Assembly: GCF_014650675.1 (NCBI RefSeq)
Contig: NZ_BMVK01000001.1
Location: 930,001 to 994,000, forward strand
Origin: Streptomyces anulatus
GTDB taxonomy: Bacteria > Actinomycetota > Actinomycetes > Streptomycetales > Streptomycetaceae
Reading direction: 5' to 3'
DNA length: 64,000 bases
In this document: positions 7,469 through 15,206 of the stretch, piece by piece
Layout: each line of letters opens with the position of its first letter
Position numbering within the stretch: position 1 is the stretch's first letter
Translations under genes and position numbers: made by a program
Notes under the pieces: generated by a model
What the model was told of the DNA's origin: nothing
Database searches by the model: none
The model's input: the letters and a program-made list of their open reading frames with translations, nothing else

Positions 7469-10400
7469 ATGGAAGGGAAGTCCGTCTTGTCGCCTTCGTT
7501 ATGGAGCAGACGCCGGATACTCAGCACCGTCGCCGGCGCGGCGGCGGTACCGGCGCTTCCATCGATCCTCACACTGAGCGCCACCCCGGCCCACGCCGCG
7601 CCGGCGGCCCCCGGGGCCCCGGACAACGGACTGCCCGACACCGACCAGGGCAGGGCGGTCTGGGCCTACAAGACCGGTGGGCGTGCCGTACGCGAGGGAG
7701 CGGCAGCAGCCCTCCTCGGCACACCGGCGGCACTGACGGCCTTCCTCACCACCGAGCTTCCCGTGGCGCGGGCCGAGGACAACCGCTTCGCCGTTCTGTC
7801 CAGCCTCTCCGGGGCGGGCCGGTCCGTGCAGCAGACCGCGAGCACGGCGCTTTCCGCCGGGGACGAGTCGGTCGCCGCCTTCCTGCGCGACGGCTTCGCC
7901 GCTCCCGTCCTGGAAGACCTGCGGGTCTCGGTGTTCTCCGCGCTCGACAACGGCGGCACCGCCATGAAGCGCGAAGCCTCCAAGGCTCTGAACACGAACA
8001 CCAAGGAATCGCTGGAGACCTTCCTCCGCACGACCCAGCACACCGCGCAGCAGGAGGACGAGCAGGCGGCGGTCTTCGCGATCCTCAGCACCGCGTCACC
8101 CGAGGTCAAGAAGTACGCCGAGCGCGCCCTGACCGACGGGTCCCCCGCGGCGATCCGCCTCTTCCTCTCCTCCGGCCAGCACATTGCCCGTGCCCGTGAC
8201 GAGGAGACCGCGACCATCGAGCAGTTGGTCGAGATCGTGGAGCGGGAGGGCAAGCGGGCCCAACTGACGACGGACAAGGCCGTGGCCTTCTCCACGCGCG
8301 CCAAGGAGGCCGCCGAGAAGGCCAAGATCGCCGCGCTCGAGGCGGCGGCGGAAGCCAAGGCCGCCCAGCAGGACGTTCGTAAGTCGGCCACCGCCGCGAA
8401 CAACGCCGCGAGCGCCGCGCGCGGCGCCGCAGCGGCGGCCAACACGGCGATCTCCGCCTCCCGCACGGCCCAGGCCGCGTCCAGTCGTGCCGCGCAGGCC
8501 GCCCAGGCCGCCGCCGCCGCTGCCGCCTCGGCCGGAAACGCGGCCGCCCGCGCCTACCACGCGGCGATCGGCGCGTCCAAGGACGCCTCGAAGGCGTCCG
8601 CGGCCCGCACGGCCGCTGTGGGCGCCCGGAACGCCGCCGCCCGTGCGCGTACCGCGGCGAAGGCCGCCGACCAGGCAGCCATCGCCTCCAGCCAGGCGTC
8701 GTCCGCCGGCTCGGCCGCGGCGAGCGCCGCCCGGAACGCCGCCGCTGCGGCCTCGGCCTCGGCCGACGCCGCCGCGTCCGCAGGCGCCGCGCAGGCCCAG
8801 GCCGCGAAGGCACGGCAGGCCGCGGCCGAGGCCAACGCCGCCGCCGCGCGGGCCACTCGGGCCGCGGGCACTGCTCAAACCCTGGCGAACCGCGCCGCGG
8901 CAGCAGCCCGGGTCGCCCGTGACGCGGCCAACAGCGCGGCCGCCCATGCCGACAAGGCGGCGGCCGCGGCGGAGGAAGCCGCTGACAACGCGGGCAAGGC
9001 GATCGAGTACGCGAAGCGCTCCACGGAGTATGCGAAGCAGGCGGTGGACGCGGCCAACACGGCGGTCGACGCGGTGCGGGAAGCCAACGAGGTGGAGGCG
9101 GCGGCGCGCAAGGCCGAGACGGACCGGATCGCCGAGGACACCGAACTCGGCGTTCTCGAGGCCCGGCTGCAAGCGCAGGCCGAGACCGAGGACGCCGCGC
9201 GAACGGAGAAGCAGCGCACCCAGGCGTCCCAGACCTCCGAAGAGGTCAAGGGGCTCATCAGCACCGCCGAAGCGGCACTCGCGGCCGGGAACACCGCGTC
9301 CGCGGTCACGGTCGGCCGCAAGGCGGCACTGCGGCTCCTCGACTCCAGCGGCAGCTGGACCCGGGGCGCGGCCGAGTTCGCCCTCGCCGGCTCCGAGCAC
9401 GACGTCGTCAACTGGATCGACGCCGACCGTCTGCTGGCCCAGCAGCAGGACGACCGGGAGAACGTGCTCGCCCTCGCGCAGTCCTCGACGGCGGCCGTCG
9501 CCGCGGCCGCCGAACGGGCCCTGGCCGACAGCGACCCGAACGCGGCCACCGTCTTCCTGGAGACCGGGGCCATCGAGGCAGCGGCCGCGGACAACCGGGT
9601 CCTCGTCTTCCAGGTCCTCTCCCAGGATCCGGGCAAGGCCGTCAAGGCCAAGGCCCAGGCGGCGCTGAACGCCGGCACGGCGGTGGCTCTGCACCACTTC
9701 CTCTCCGTCGAGCTGAGCGAGGCGACGAAGGAGGACGACCGGGTCGAACTGTTCCGCCTGCTGGAGACCGGCGGCGTCTACATGCGCTCGGCCGCCGAGA
9801 TCGTCCTGGAAGGGTCCGCGCGGATGCGGCGCGCCTTCGTGATCCGGGACAAGTTCAACATCGCCCGTCTCGACCACGACCACGCCACCCACATCTCCGC
9901 GATCCGAGCGACCCTCGCGCACGCGGCGAGGGTCGCGGCGAAGGCCCTGGAGGATGCCGCACGGGCCTCCAAGGCCGCCGCGGAAGCCCGCCAGGCCGCG
10001 CAGGAGGCGGCGGAGTGGGCGGCGAAGGCGGACGGCTACGCCAAGGACGCCCTGGCCTCGGCCGCCGAGGCGAAGGCGAACGCGGACGCCGCGGACAAGT
10101 CGGCGGCGTCCGCCGCGCAGTCGGCCAAGGACGCCAGCGCCGCGGCGACGACCGCGCGGGGCGCTGCCCGTACGGCGAACTACTCGATGCGCCAGGCCTC
10201 GGCGTCGGCCAAGCAGGCCGTGGCGTTCGCGGTGGAGGCACAGGCCTCCGCGGCCAGCGCGGCGGCCTCCGCCCAGCAGGCCGGCCAGGACGCGCGCGCC
10301 GCAGCCGCGGCGGCGAGCCAGGCCCACGCGATCGCGGCCCAGAAGCGGCGGGCCGAAGCCGTCGCGGCGGCAAGGAAGGCGGCAGAGGAAGCACGGCAGA

Positions 10401-10855
10401 ACCAGCAGAACGGCACCAACCCCTCGGACAAGCCGGAGAACGACGACGACGGCGACACCAAGTGGCTCGACCTGTGGCCCGTCGACATGAAGGACCCCAA
10501 GGACTGGGCGAAGGCCACCGGGCACTGGAGCACCCTCTTCGGGACGGCCTCGGTCGTGCTCGGCGTCGGCGCCCTGCTCTTCCCGCCCGCGGCACCGGTG
10601 CTCGGCCCGCTGGCAGTCGGCGCGGGCGTCATCTCCTGGGGTCTCCAGGGGGTCAGCGCCGGTCTCAGCGGCTGGGGCTACGGCTGGGACAGCAGCAATT
10701 TCCACGAGGCTCTCGGGCTGTTCGTGGTCGGCGGGATCTTCTTCGGCAAGGGCCGGCTGTTCAGCAAGTTCGGCGTGGCGGAGGAGATCGGTGCGAAGGT
10801 CTCCGGCGTCGTGAGTGATGGTGCGACCGCTGTCATCGGCTGGCTCACCTGGTAG
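7469..10855 (+). CDS. Secreted ALF-repeat, alanine-rich coiled-coil protein with hydrophobic C-terminal domain
   Basis: About 1,128 aa. A twin-arginine signal (SRRRILS, hydrophobic stretch, cleavage near AHA) opens the protein and there is no lipobox. About four ALF-type repeats follow (residues 70-250; units resemble ALxxGDESVAAFLRDG). Next come about 310 residues of Ala-rich helix, a second ALF block (about 620-800), more Ala-rich helix (about 815-975), an acidic Asp/Asn linker, and a glycine-rich hydrophobic C-terminus (about 1020-1100) with one or two membrane-spanning segments. The start is uncertain: GTG 7460 and ATG 7469 lack a ribosome-binding site, while TTG 7487 is preceded by GGAAGGGAAG. 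A TTA leucine codon (7499-7501) lies downstream of every possible start, next to rare AGA and ATA codons. Two small membrane proteins follow. ALF repeats have no assigned function; a membrane-active effector is my inference. Confidence 0.85.
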   Translation: MEGKSVLSPSLWSRRRILSTVAGAAAVPALPSILTLSATPAHAAPAAPGAPDNGLPDTDQGRAVWAYKTGGRAVREGAAAALLGTPAALTAFLTTELPVARAEDNRFAVLSSLSGAGRSVQQTASTALSAGDESVAAFLRDGFAAPVLEDLRVSVFSALDNGGTAMKREASKALNTNTKESLETFLRTTQHTAQQEDEQAAVFAILSTASPEVKKYAERALTDGSPAAIRLFLSSGQHIARARDEETATIEQLVEIVEREGKRAQLTTDKAVAFSTRAKEAAEKAKIAALEAAAEAKAAQQDVRKSATAANNAASAARGAAAAANTAISASRTAQAASSRAAQAAQAAAAAAASAGNAAARAYHAAIGASKDASKASAARTAAVGARNAAARARTAAKAADQAAIASSQASSAGSAAASAARNAAAAASASADAAASAGAAQAQAAKARQAAAEANAAAARATRAAGTAQTLANRAAAAARVARDAANSAAAHADKAAAAAEEAADNAGKAIEYAKRSTEYAKQAVDAANTAVDAVREANEVEAAARKAETDRIAEDTELGVLEARLQAQAETEDAARTEKQRTQASQTSEEVKGLISTAEAALAAGNTASAVTVGRKAALRLLDSSGSWTRGAAEFALAGSEHDVVNWIDADRLLAQQQDDRENVLALAQSSTAAVAAAAERALADSDPNAATVFLETGAIEAAAADNRVLVFQVLSQDPGKAVKAKAQAALNAGTAVALHHFLSVELSEATKEDDRVELFRLLETGGVYMRSAAEIVLEGSARMRRAFVIRDKFNIARLDHDHATHISAIRATLAHAARVAAKALEDAARASKAAAEARQAAQEAAEWAAKADGYAKDALASAAEAKANADAADKSAASAAQSAKDASAAATTARGAARTANYSMRQASASAKQAVAFAVEAQASAASAAASAQQAGQDARAAAAAASQAHAIAAQKRRAEAVAAARKAAEEARQNQQNGTNPSDKPENDDDGDTKWLDLWPVDMKDPKDWAKATGHWSTLFGTASVVLGVGALLFPPAAPVLGPLAVGAGVISWGLQGVSAGLSGWGYGWDSSNFHEALGLFVVGGIFFGKGRLFSKFGVAEEIGAKVSGVVSDGATAVIGWLTW

Positions 10856-10864
10856 AGCCTGGAT

Positions 10865-10906
10865 CCGGCCGGGTGGGGTGGGCTGCTGCCCGCTCCACCC
10901 GGCCGG
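10865..10906 (+). terminator. Strong hairpin right after the ALF-repeat gene
   Basis: A 19-bp stem (10865-10883 / 10888-10906) with two G-U pairs and a tgct loop starts 9 bases after the stop codon. It separates the large gene from the two membrane-protein genes, so these are read by read-through or from their own promoter in 10907-10965. Confidence 0.65.
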
Positions 10907-10979
10907 GCCCGCACGCCTGGCTCGGTGTCCCGGAGCTCGCGCGCGTCGGAGCTCCTGTGCGCAAGAGAAGGAAACATCC

Positions 10980-11357
10980 ATGATCACGTCTTCGTTCACC
11001 ACCACGCACTGGTGGATCGCCGCATTCGCCTCCGGCATCTGCCTGGCGTTGGCAGCGCAGTTCCTGGCCACCTCGCCGAAGGGCAGGCTGCTCACCGCGC
11101 TGCTGCCGATCGCCGGAGCGGCTGCGGTGATCGGCGACTCGGCCGCGCGGGACTACGAGGGAGACACTCCCCTGGTCCTGTACACGGCCACCATGCTGGG
11201 TCTGACCCTCTGCCGGGTCATTTTCGCGCGCTACCTGCGTCGGCAGCGCGAGGTGATGCTTTCGGGAAAGCCGATGGAACCCATCACGGGGAAGCAGTCC
11301 GCTCTCTTCTTCATCACCTTCACGGCAGTCGTGATGGCCATGGCCGTCCTGCTGTGA
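10980..11357 (+). CDS. Small multi-pass membrane protein of unknown function
   Basis: 125 aa with four probable membrane helices: about residues 10-30, 35-52, 65-83 and 105-125. A short basic loop, RYLRRQREVML, lies between the third and fourth. The ATG at 10980 has AAGGA seven bases upstream. I do not recognise the family. Its place directly after the ALF-repeat exoprotein and before a second membrane protein suggests a functional link, such as protection, anchoring or export. None of these is shown by a motif. Confidence 0.8.
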   Translation: MITSSFTTTHWWIAAFASGICLALAAQFLATSPKGRLLTALLPIAGAAAVIGDSAARDYEGDTPLVLYTATMLGLTLCRVIFARYLRRQREVMLSGKPMEPITGKQSALFFITFTAVVMAMAVLL

Positions 11358-11397
11358 AAAGGCGGCGACCGGTTTCCCGTTCCCTGAAGGAGATCCA

Positions 11398-11892
11398 GTG
11401 CCCCTTGCTCTCCCCGTGATCGCGGTACTGCTCCCCGAGCTGGTACTCACCTGCGTGCTGCTGCGCTGGCTTCCGTCGAAGCGGGAGCGATGGGTGGCGG
11501 CGATGCCGTTGCCGGTGACGATCATGGTGGCGCTGACCCTGTCGGTCGCCACGGAAGCGTCGTGGCCGAGCGTCCTCGCCGTGTGCGCGGGATTCCTCTG
11601 GGGAGGCCTGCTGGCGTTGACGCCGTTCCGGGGGTGGGTGTCGTCGTGGACGCTTCCGCCGCCCGACGGGACCCGGCTGCGGTGGCGCGAGACGGGGCTC
11701 GTGGTGGTGGGGGTTCTCGTCCCCTTCTCGGGCAAGCGGATGGACGCGGCCCTGGAGAAGGCGTTCGCGGCGCGTCGGGTGGTTCGGGCCCGGGGGCCGT
11801 TCCCACCGGTGCTGGGAGTGGCGCTCATGGTGCTCCCGACGGTGATGGCGGTCGGTGCCGGATGGGCCACGGGATCCGCAGGGTGGAATTGA
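11398..11892 (+). CDS. Small multi-pass membrane protein of unknown function
   Basis: 164 aa. Helices are likely at about residues 4-23, 33-52, 57-76, 98-112 and 137-158. A cytoplasmic-looking basic loop, FSGKRMDAALEKAFAARRVVRARG, separates the last two. The GTG start at 11398 follows GAAGGAG with a 6-base gap, an excellent ribosome-binding site. It lies 40 bases after the preceding membrane protein, so the two are probably co-transcribed. Family unknown. Confidence 0.8.
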   Translation: MPLALPVIAVLLPELVLTCVLLRWLPSKRERWVAAMPLPVTIMVALTLSVATEASWPSVLAVCAGFLWGGLLALTPFRGWVSSWTLPPPDGTRLRWRETGLVVVGVLVPFSGKRMDAALEKAFAARRVVRARGPFPPVLGVALMVLPTVMAVGAGWATGSAGWN

Positions 11893-11947
11893 GATTCGTG
11901 GCCAGACCTGATTCCGGGTAGGGGCGACGCGGACGGTCCGTTCTGCG

Positions 11948-11971
11948 CGAGCGGAAGGTCCCTTCCGCTCG
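11948..11971. terminator. Hairpin ending the ALF/membrane-protein unit
   Basis: cgagcggaag / cttccgctcg, 10 bp perfect, with loop gtcc, 55 bases after the stop at 11892. Confidence 0.6.
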
Positions 11972-12057
11972 AGCAGGACGGGAAGGTCCTGTACGTGGGG
12001 CGGTGGACCGGACGCCCTTATGCTTTCCGGGCGCACCAGCTCTCCGAAAGGCATGCC

Positions 12058-12660
12058 GTGAACTACAGGGTCCAGCCCACCGCCCAGGTCGACGAGACCG
12101 CCGAGATCGGAGCGGGGAGCAGCGTCTGGGAGCTGGCGCAGATCCGCGAGGGGGCCAGGCTCGGCGAGGGCTGTGTCGTCGGCCGCGGCGCGTACGTCGG
12201 CACCGGTGTGCGCATCGGCGACAACGTGAAACTGCAGAACTACGCCCTCGTGTACGAGCCCGCCGAGCTCGGGGACGGCGTCTTCGTCGGCCCCGCCGTC
12301 GTCCTCACCAACGACCACAACCCGCGCTCGGTCGACCCGGACGGCAAGCAGAAGCGCGGCGGCGACTGGGAGGCCGTCGGCGTGAAGGTCGCCGAGGGCG
12401 CGTCACTGGGCGCCCGCTCGGTCTGCGTCGCGCCGGTCCGGATCGGCCGGTGGGCGATGGTCGCGGCCGGCGCCGTGGTCACCAAGGACGTCCCGGACTA
12501 CGCCCTGGTCGTCGGCGTGCCCGCCCGGCAGATCGGCTGGGTCGGCCGCAGCGGCGTCCGCCTGGTCGAGCGCGAGGGTGAGCCGGGGGTGTGGGAGTGC
12601 CCGCAGAGCGGGGCGCTGTACGAGGAGAAGGACGGGGCACTCGCGGAGCGTCAGGGCTGA
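12058..12660 (+). CDS. Left-handed beta-helix N-acetyltransferase, WbpD/WlbB-like (UDP-3-amino sugar)
   Basis: 200 aa made of hexapeptide repeats (IGAGSSVWELAQIREGARLGEGCVVGRGAYVG and on). It contains the family block YALVYEPAELGDGVFVGPAV-LTNDHNPR and ends with a short cap that includes VPARQIGWVGRSG. WbpD/WlbB enzymes acetylate the 3-amino group of UDP-2-acetamido-3-amino-2,3-dideoxyglucuronate using acetyl-CoA. The GTG at 12058 has AAAGG six bases before it; the ATG at 12053 is out of frame. The partner enzymes (dehydrogenase, 3-oxidase, aminotransferase, 2-epimerase) are all at 18566-24766, so it is detached from its pathway operon by about 6 kb of glycosyltransferase genes. Confidence 0.85.
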   Translation: MNYRVQPTAQVDETAEIGAGSSVWELAQIREGARLGEGCVVGRGAYVGTGVRIGDNVKLQNYALVYEPAELGDGVFVGPAVVLTNDHNPRSVDPDGKQKRGGDWEAVGVKVAEGASLGARSVCVAPVRIGRWAMVAAGAVVTKDVPDYALVVGVPARQIGWVGRSGVRLVEREGEPGVWECPQSGALYEEKDGALAERQG

Positions 12661-12738
12661 GGCGGACACGTCCCCTGCGTCCGGCAATCCCGGAAGAAGT
12701 GCGCCCACATGCCCACTCACCCTTTGATCGGCATAGAA

Positions 12739-12763
12739 CATGAGCGTTTCTGACATAAGCGTT
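12739..12763 (+). promoter_or_regulatory. Direct repeats upstream of the GT4 fusion gene
   Basis: CATGAGCGTT (12739-12748) and CATAAGCGTT (12754-12763) form a direct repeat with a 15-base period in a locally AT-richer patch, about 95 bases before the ATG at 12855. A tandem regulator site is possible. Confidence 0.3.
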
Positions 12764-12854
12764 CGATAGTCTGATGGGCGCTGCACCGCGAGGATGCGCG
12801 CCCTGGCGGAGACGGCCGTGTCGTGGAGCCAGGTGAACGAGTGGAAGGAAGTAG

Positions 12855-15113
12855 ATGAACAGCCACGTGCTCTATCTCGCTCTTGGCAGTTATCGCGTAC
12901 TGGCTGCACACGAGCACGTGAAGAGGCTGGCCACGTCGGGAAGCCAGGTCGTACTGGCTGCTCCGGACACGGACGAATGGTCGGACGTCCTGTCGGAGCT
13001 TTCCCGCGCGGAGGGCGTCACAGTCATCCGCCTGTCGCCGGACGGCCACGGCTCCGTCCAGCGGTCGGCCAAGCGCCTGCTGTCCGGCAGATCCGGCGCC
13101 GCCGCCACGGTCGACACCATCGTCGCCGGGGACGCGCAGGCGATCCCGACCGCGTGGCGGCTGGCCAGGAGCAGGCCCGAGGTCACCCTGCGGATGGAGC
13201 CCTACGACAACGGCGACCGCGTTCCGGAGCCCGCGGACCTCGCCGTGGTCACACCCTGGTACCCCTCGCCCAACAACCCGTACGCCGGCGCCTTCGTGAA
13301 GATGACGACCCGCAGCATCGCGGACAACTTCGACCGGGTGGCCATCCTGCACACGGAGGACTGGTCCGGCCGCGCCGACGCTCCACTCAACGACGCCATC
13401 AAGATCACGACGGACCGTCTTCAGGAGCGCAAGGAGCTCGTTCCCGTCCTGGACACGGCGGAGGGACAGCTGCTCCGCGTTCCCGTGCCGCTGATCCACC
13501 GCAAGAACTACGCGCCGTGGCTCGCCACGCAGCAGCGGGCACTGAAGAGCGCCTTGCCCACGGGTCGTATCGAGGCGCCGATCGTGCACGCGCACGCCGG
13601 TATCTACGGCGGCGTGCTGGCCATGCGGCTGGCTCGCCCCGACGCTCGCATCGTCGTCACCGAGCACGCCACTTTCCTGAACAAGGTGTTCTCACAGCCC
13701 GCGGCCCGCTCGCTCTACCGCGATGTACTGCAGCGAGCCGATGCTTTTCTCTGTGTCAGCACATATCTTCGCGATCAGATCGCCACGGAATTCCCGGAAC
13801 TCGCGCACAAGCTGCGCATCGTGCCGAATGTCATCGACTTCGACGCCTTTCCGTCGAGTTTCGAGCGCTCCTCCGACCTGCTCAGCTGGCTGTACGTCGG
13901 CCGACTCGTCAAGCACAAGGGAGTGAGTGAGCTCCTGGAGGCCTTTGCCGCGGTCGCGGAGAAGGAGCCCGCCGCGACGCTCACCATGGTGGGCAGCGGG
14001 TCGCTGGAGGGGGCGCTGCGCGCCCGCGGTCAGGAGCTGGGTCTCGAGGGCCGCTTCCGCATCGAACCGCCCGTCTCCCCCGACCAGGTCAACGGCCTCA
14101 TGCATCAGCATGACCTTCTGGTGCACGCGAGCAAGATCGAGACGTTCGGCATGACCATCGTGGAGGCGGTCGCCGCGGGTCTGCCCGTACTGGTCACGCG
14201 CAGCCACGGGCCCGAGGAGACCCTTGCCGGGATCGACCGGCAGGCGGGTGCGCTGATGGATGTCGACGACGACCCCCAGGTCATCGTCGACGCGTACTGG
14301 GAACTGCGTTCCCGGGTCGGTGAGCTGGACCTTCCCGCCGCACGTGAGAGCCTCCTGCGGCGTTACGGAAGCGCTGCCGTGTCCGAGCAGTTGATGAACG
14401 TCTACCTGGACCGGCCGCTGCCTCCCGCGCCGGAGGCCGCGGAAGCAGCGGACGCGACCGACGAGGCCGGGGTCCGGGCGGAGACCGAAGCGACGGCCGA
14501 AGCGCTGACCGAGTCTCCGGTCGACGGGCCGACGCCCGGCGAGCCGGTCGGCCGGGCAGTACTTCTCGCCCTCGCACCGCCCAAGGCACGCCGCGTCGCC
14601 GCGTACGCCAACCATCTCGTGGAACGCGGCGTGCACGTCACCGTGGTGACCGCCAAGACGTCCGCGTGGAGCCGGGCCCGCCTGGATTCCCGGGTCCATC
14701 TGGTGAGCATCGAGAAGTCCGAGAAAAAGCTGCGCGTGCCTCGCGGAGAACGTTTCCTGGTCTACCGAGCCCCGCGTGCCGTTCTGCACAAGGCGCGGGC
14801 CGCAGCCAAGAAGCGGCGGAACACGGTCACACCGGAAATCATGGTGGCCGCCGTGCAGCGCACCCACACCAGAGCCGCCGACGCTTTCCACAAGAAGGTC
14901 TTCAACCGCGGATACGCGGAGCTTCGGCCACAGATCCTTTCCCGTATCGCCAAGCGGGACGTCGTCCCCGATCTTCGGCTGGACCTGACCGACCACGTTT
15001 TCGTCTGCGACGTCAACAGCACGGTCACGGGCTGGAAGTGGGCGAAGGCCCACCCGAATCTGACCGTGACGACCAATCTCGATCGCGAGCTCTACGCCCC
15101 GGTCGAGGGCTGA
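12855..15113 (+). CDS. Three-part glycosyltransferase: companion-domain fragment + GT4 + full companion domain
   Basis: 752 aa. Residues 1-115 (VLYLALGSYRVLAAHEHVK) and 566-752 (VLLALAPPKARRVAAYANHL) both resemble the standalone protein encoded at 16577-17152. Between them, residues 125-525 are a GT-B family 4 glycosyltransferase: AVVTPWYPSPNNPYAGAFV at the N-lobe, LYVGRLVKHKGV at the C-lobe, and the EX7E motif SKIETFGMTIVEA near 427. An acidic Ala/Glu linker (526-565) joins the last two parts. Its GT4 core matches the GT4 at 17162-18409, which is followed by the separate companion gene in the same order, so this gene looks like a fused duplicate. It ends at a 20-bp bidirectional terminator. 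The sugar donor is unknown; wall-polymer assembly is likely from context. Confidence 0.85.
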   Translation: MNSHVLYLALGSYRVLAAHEHVKRLATSGSQVVLAAPDTDEWSDVLSELSRAEGVTVIRLSPDGHGSVQRSAKRLLSGRSGAAATVDTIVAGDAQAIPTAWRLARSRPEVTLRMEPYDNGDRVPEPADLAVVTPWYPSPNNPYAGAFVKMTTRSIADNFDRVAILHTEDWSGRADAPLNDAIKITTDRLQERKELVPVLDTAEGQLLRVPVPLIHRKNYAPWLATQQRALKSALPTGRIEAPIVHAHAGIYGGVLAMRLARPDARIVVTEHATFLNKVFSQPAARSLYRDVLQRADAFLCVSTYLRDQIATEFPELAHKLRIVPNVIDFDAFPSSFERSSDLLSWLYVGRLVKHKGVSELLEAFAAVAEKEPAATLTMVGSGSLEGALRARGQELGLEGRFRIEPPVSPDQVNGLMHQHDLLVHASKIETFGMTIVEAVAAGLPVLVTRSHGPEETLAGIDRQAGALMDVDDDPQVIVDAYWELRSRVGELDLPAARESLLRRYGSAAVSEQLMNVYLDRPLPPAPEAAEAADATDEAGVRAETEATAEALTESPVDGPTPGEPVGRAVLLALAPPKARRVAAYANHLVERGVHVTVVTAKTSAWSRARLDSRVHLVSIEKSEKKLRVPRGERFLVYRAPRAVLHKARAAAKKRRNTVTPEIMVAAVQRTHTRAADAFHKKVFNRGYAELRPQILSRIAKRDVVPDLRLDLTDHVFVCDVNSTVTGWKWAKAHPNLTVTTNLDRELYAPVEG

Positions 15114-15130
15114 TTCCACGGGATACACGA

Positions 15131-15175
15131 AAAGGTGTGGGCCCCGACCGCGTTTCGGTCGGGGCCCACACCTTT
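15131..15175. terminator. Bidirectional 20-bp terminator between convergent glycosyltransferase genes
   Basis: aaaggtgtgggccccgaccg pairs perfectly with cggtcggggcccacaccttt around a cgttt loop. It ends in A/T runs on both strands, so it can stop transcription from either side. Confidence 0.85.
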
Positions 15176-15206
15176 CGGTCCTGCGAAACGGGAAATCGCC
15201 CGTCGT

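Noticed and set aside
8290..9000. Possible tandem DNA repeat or CRISPR-like array in the Ala-rich section
   Set aside because: The repetition is in amino-acid composition (Ala with Ser/Lys/Arg). No constant repeat/spacer unit exists at DNA level.
8096..11095. 999-codon minus-strand ORF opposite the ALF gene
   Set aside because: Shadow of the Ala-rich repeats (GCC/GCG read backwards as Gly/Arg); no ribosome-binding site and no recognisable motif.
10980..11892. Calling the two membrane proteins immunity proteins
   Set aside because: Only position supports it. Without family matches or toxin evidence, the label would be invented.
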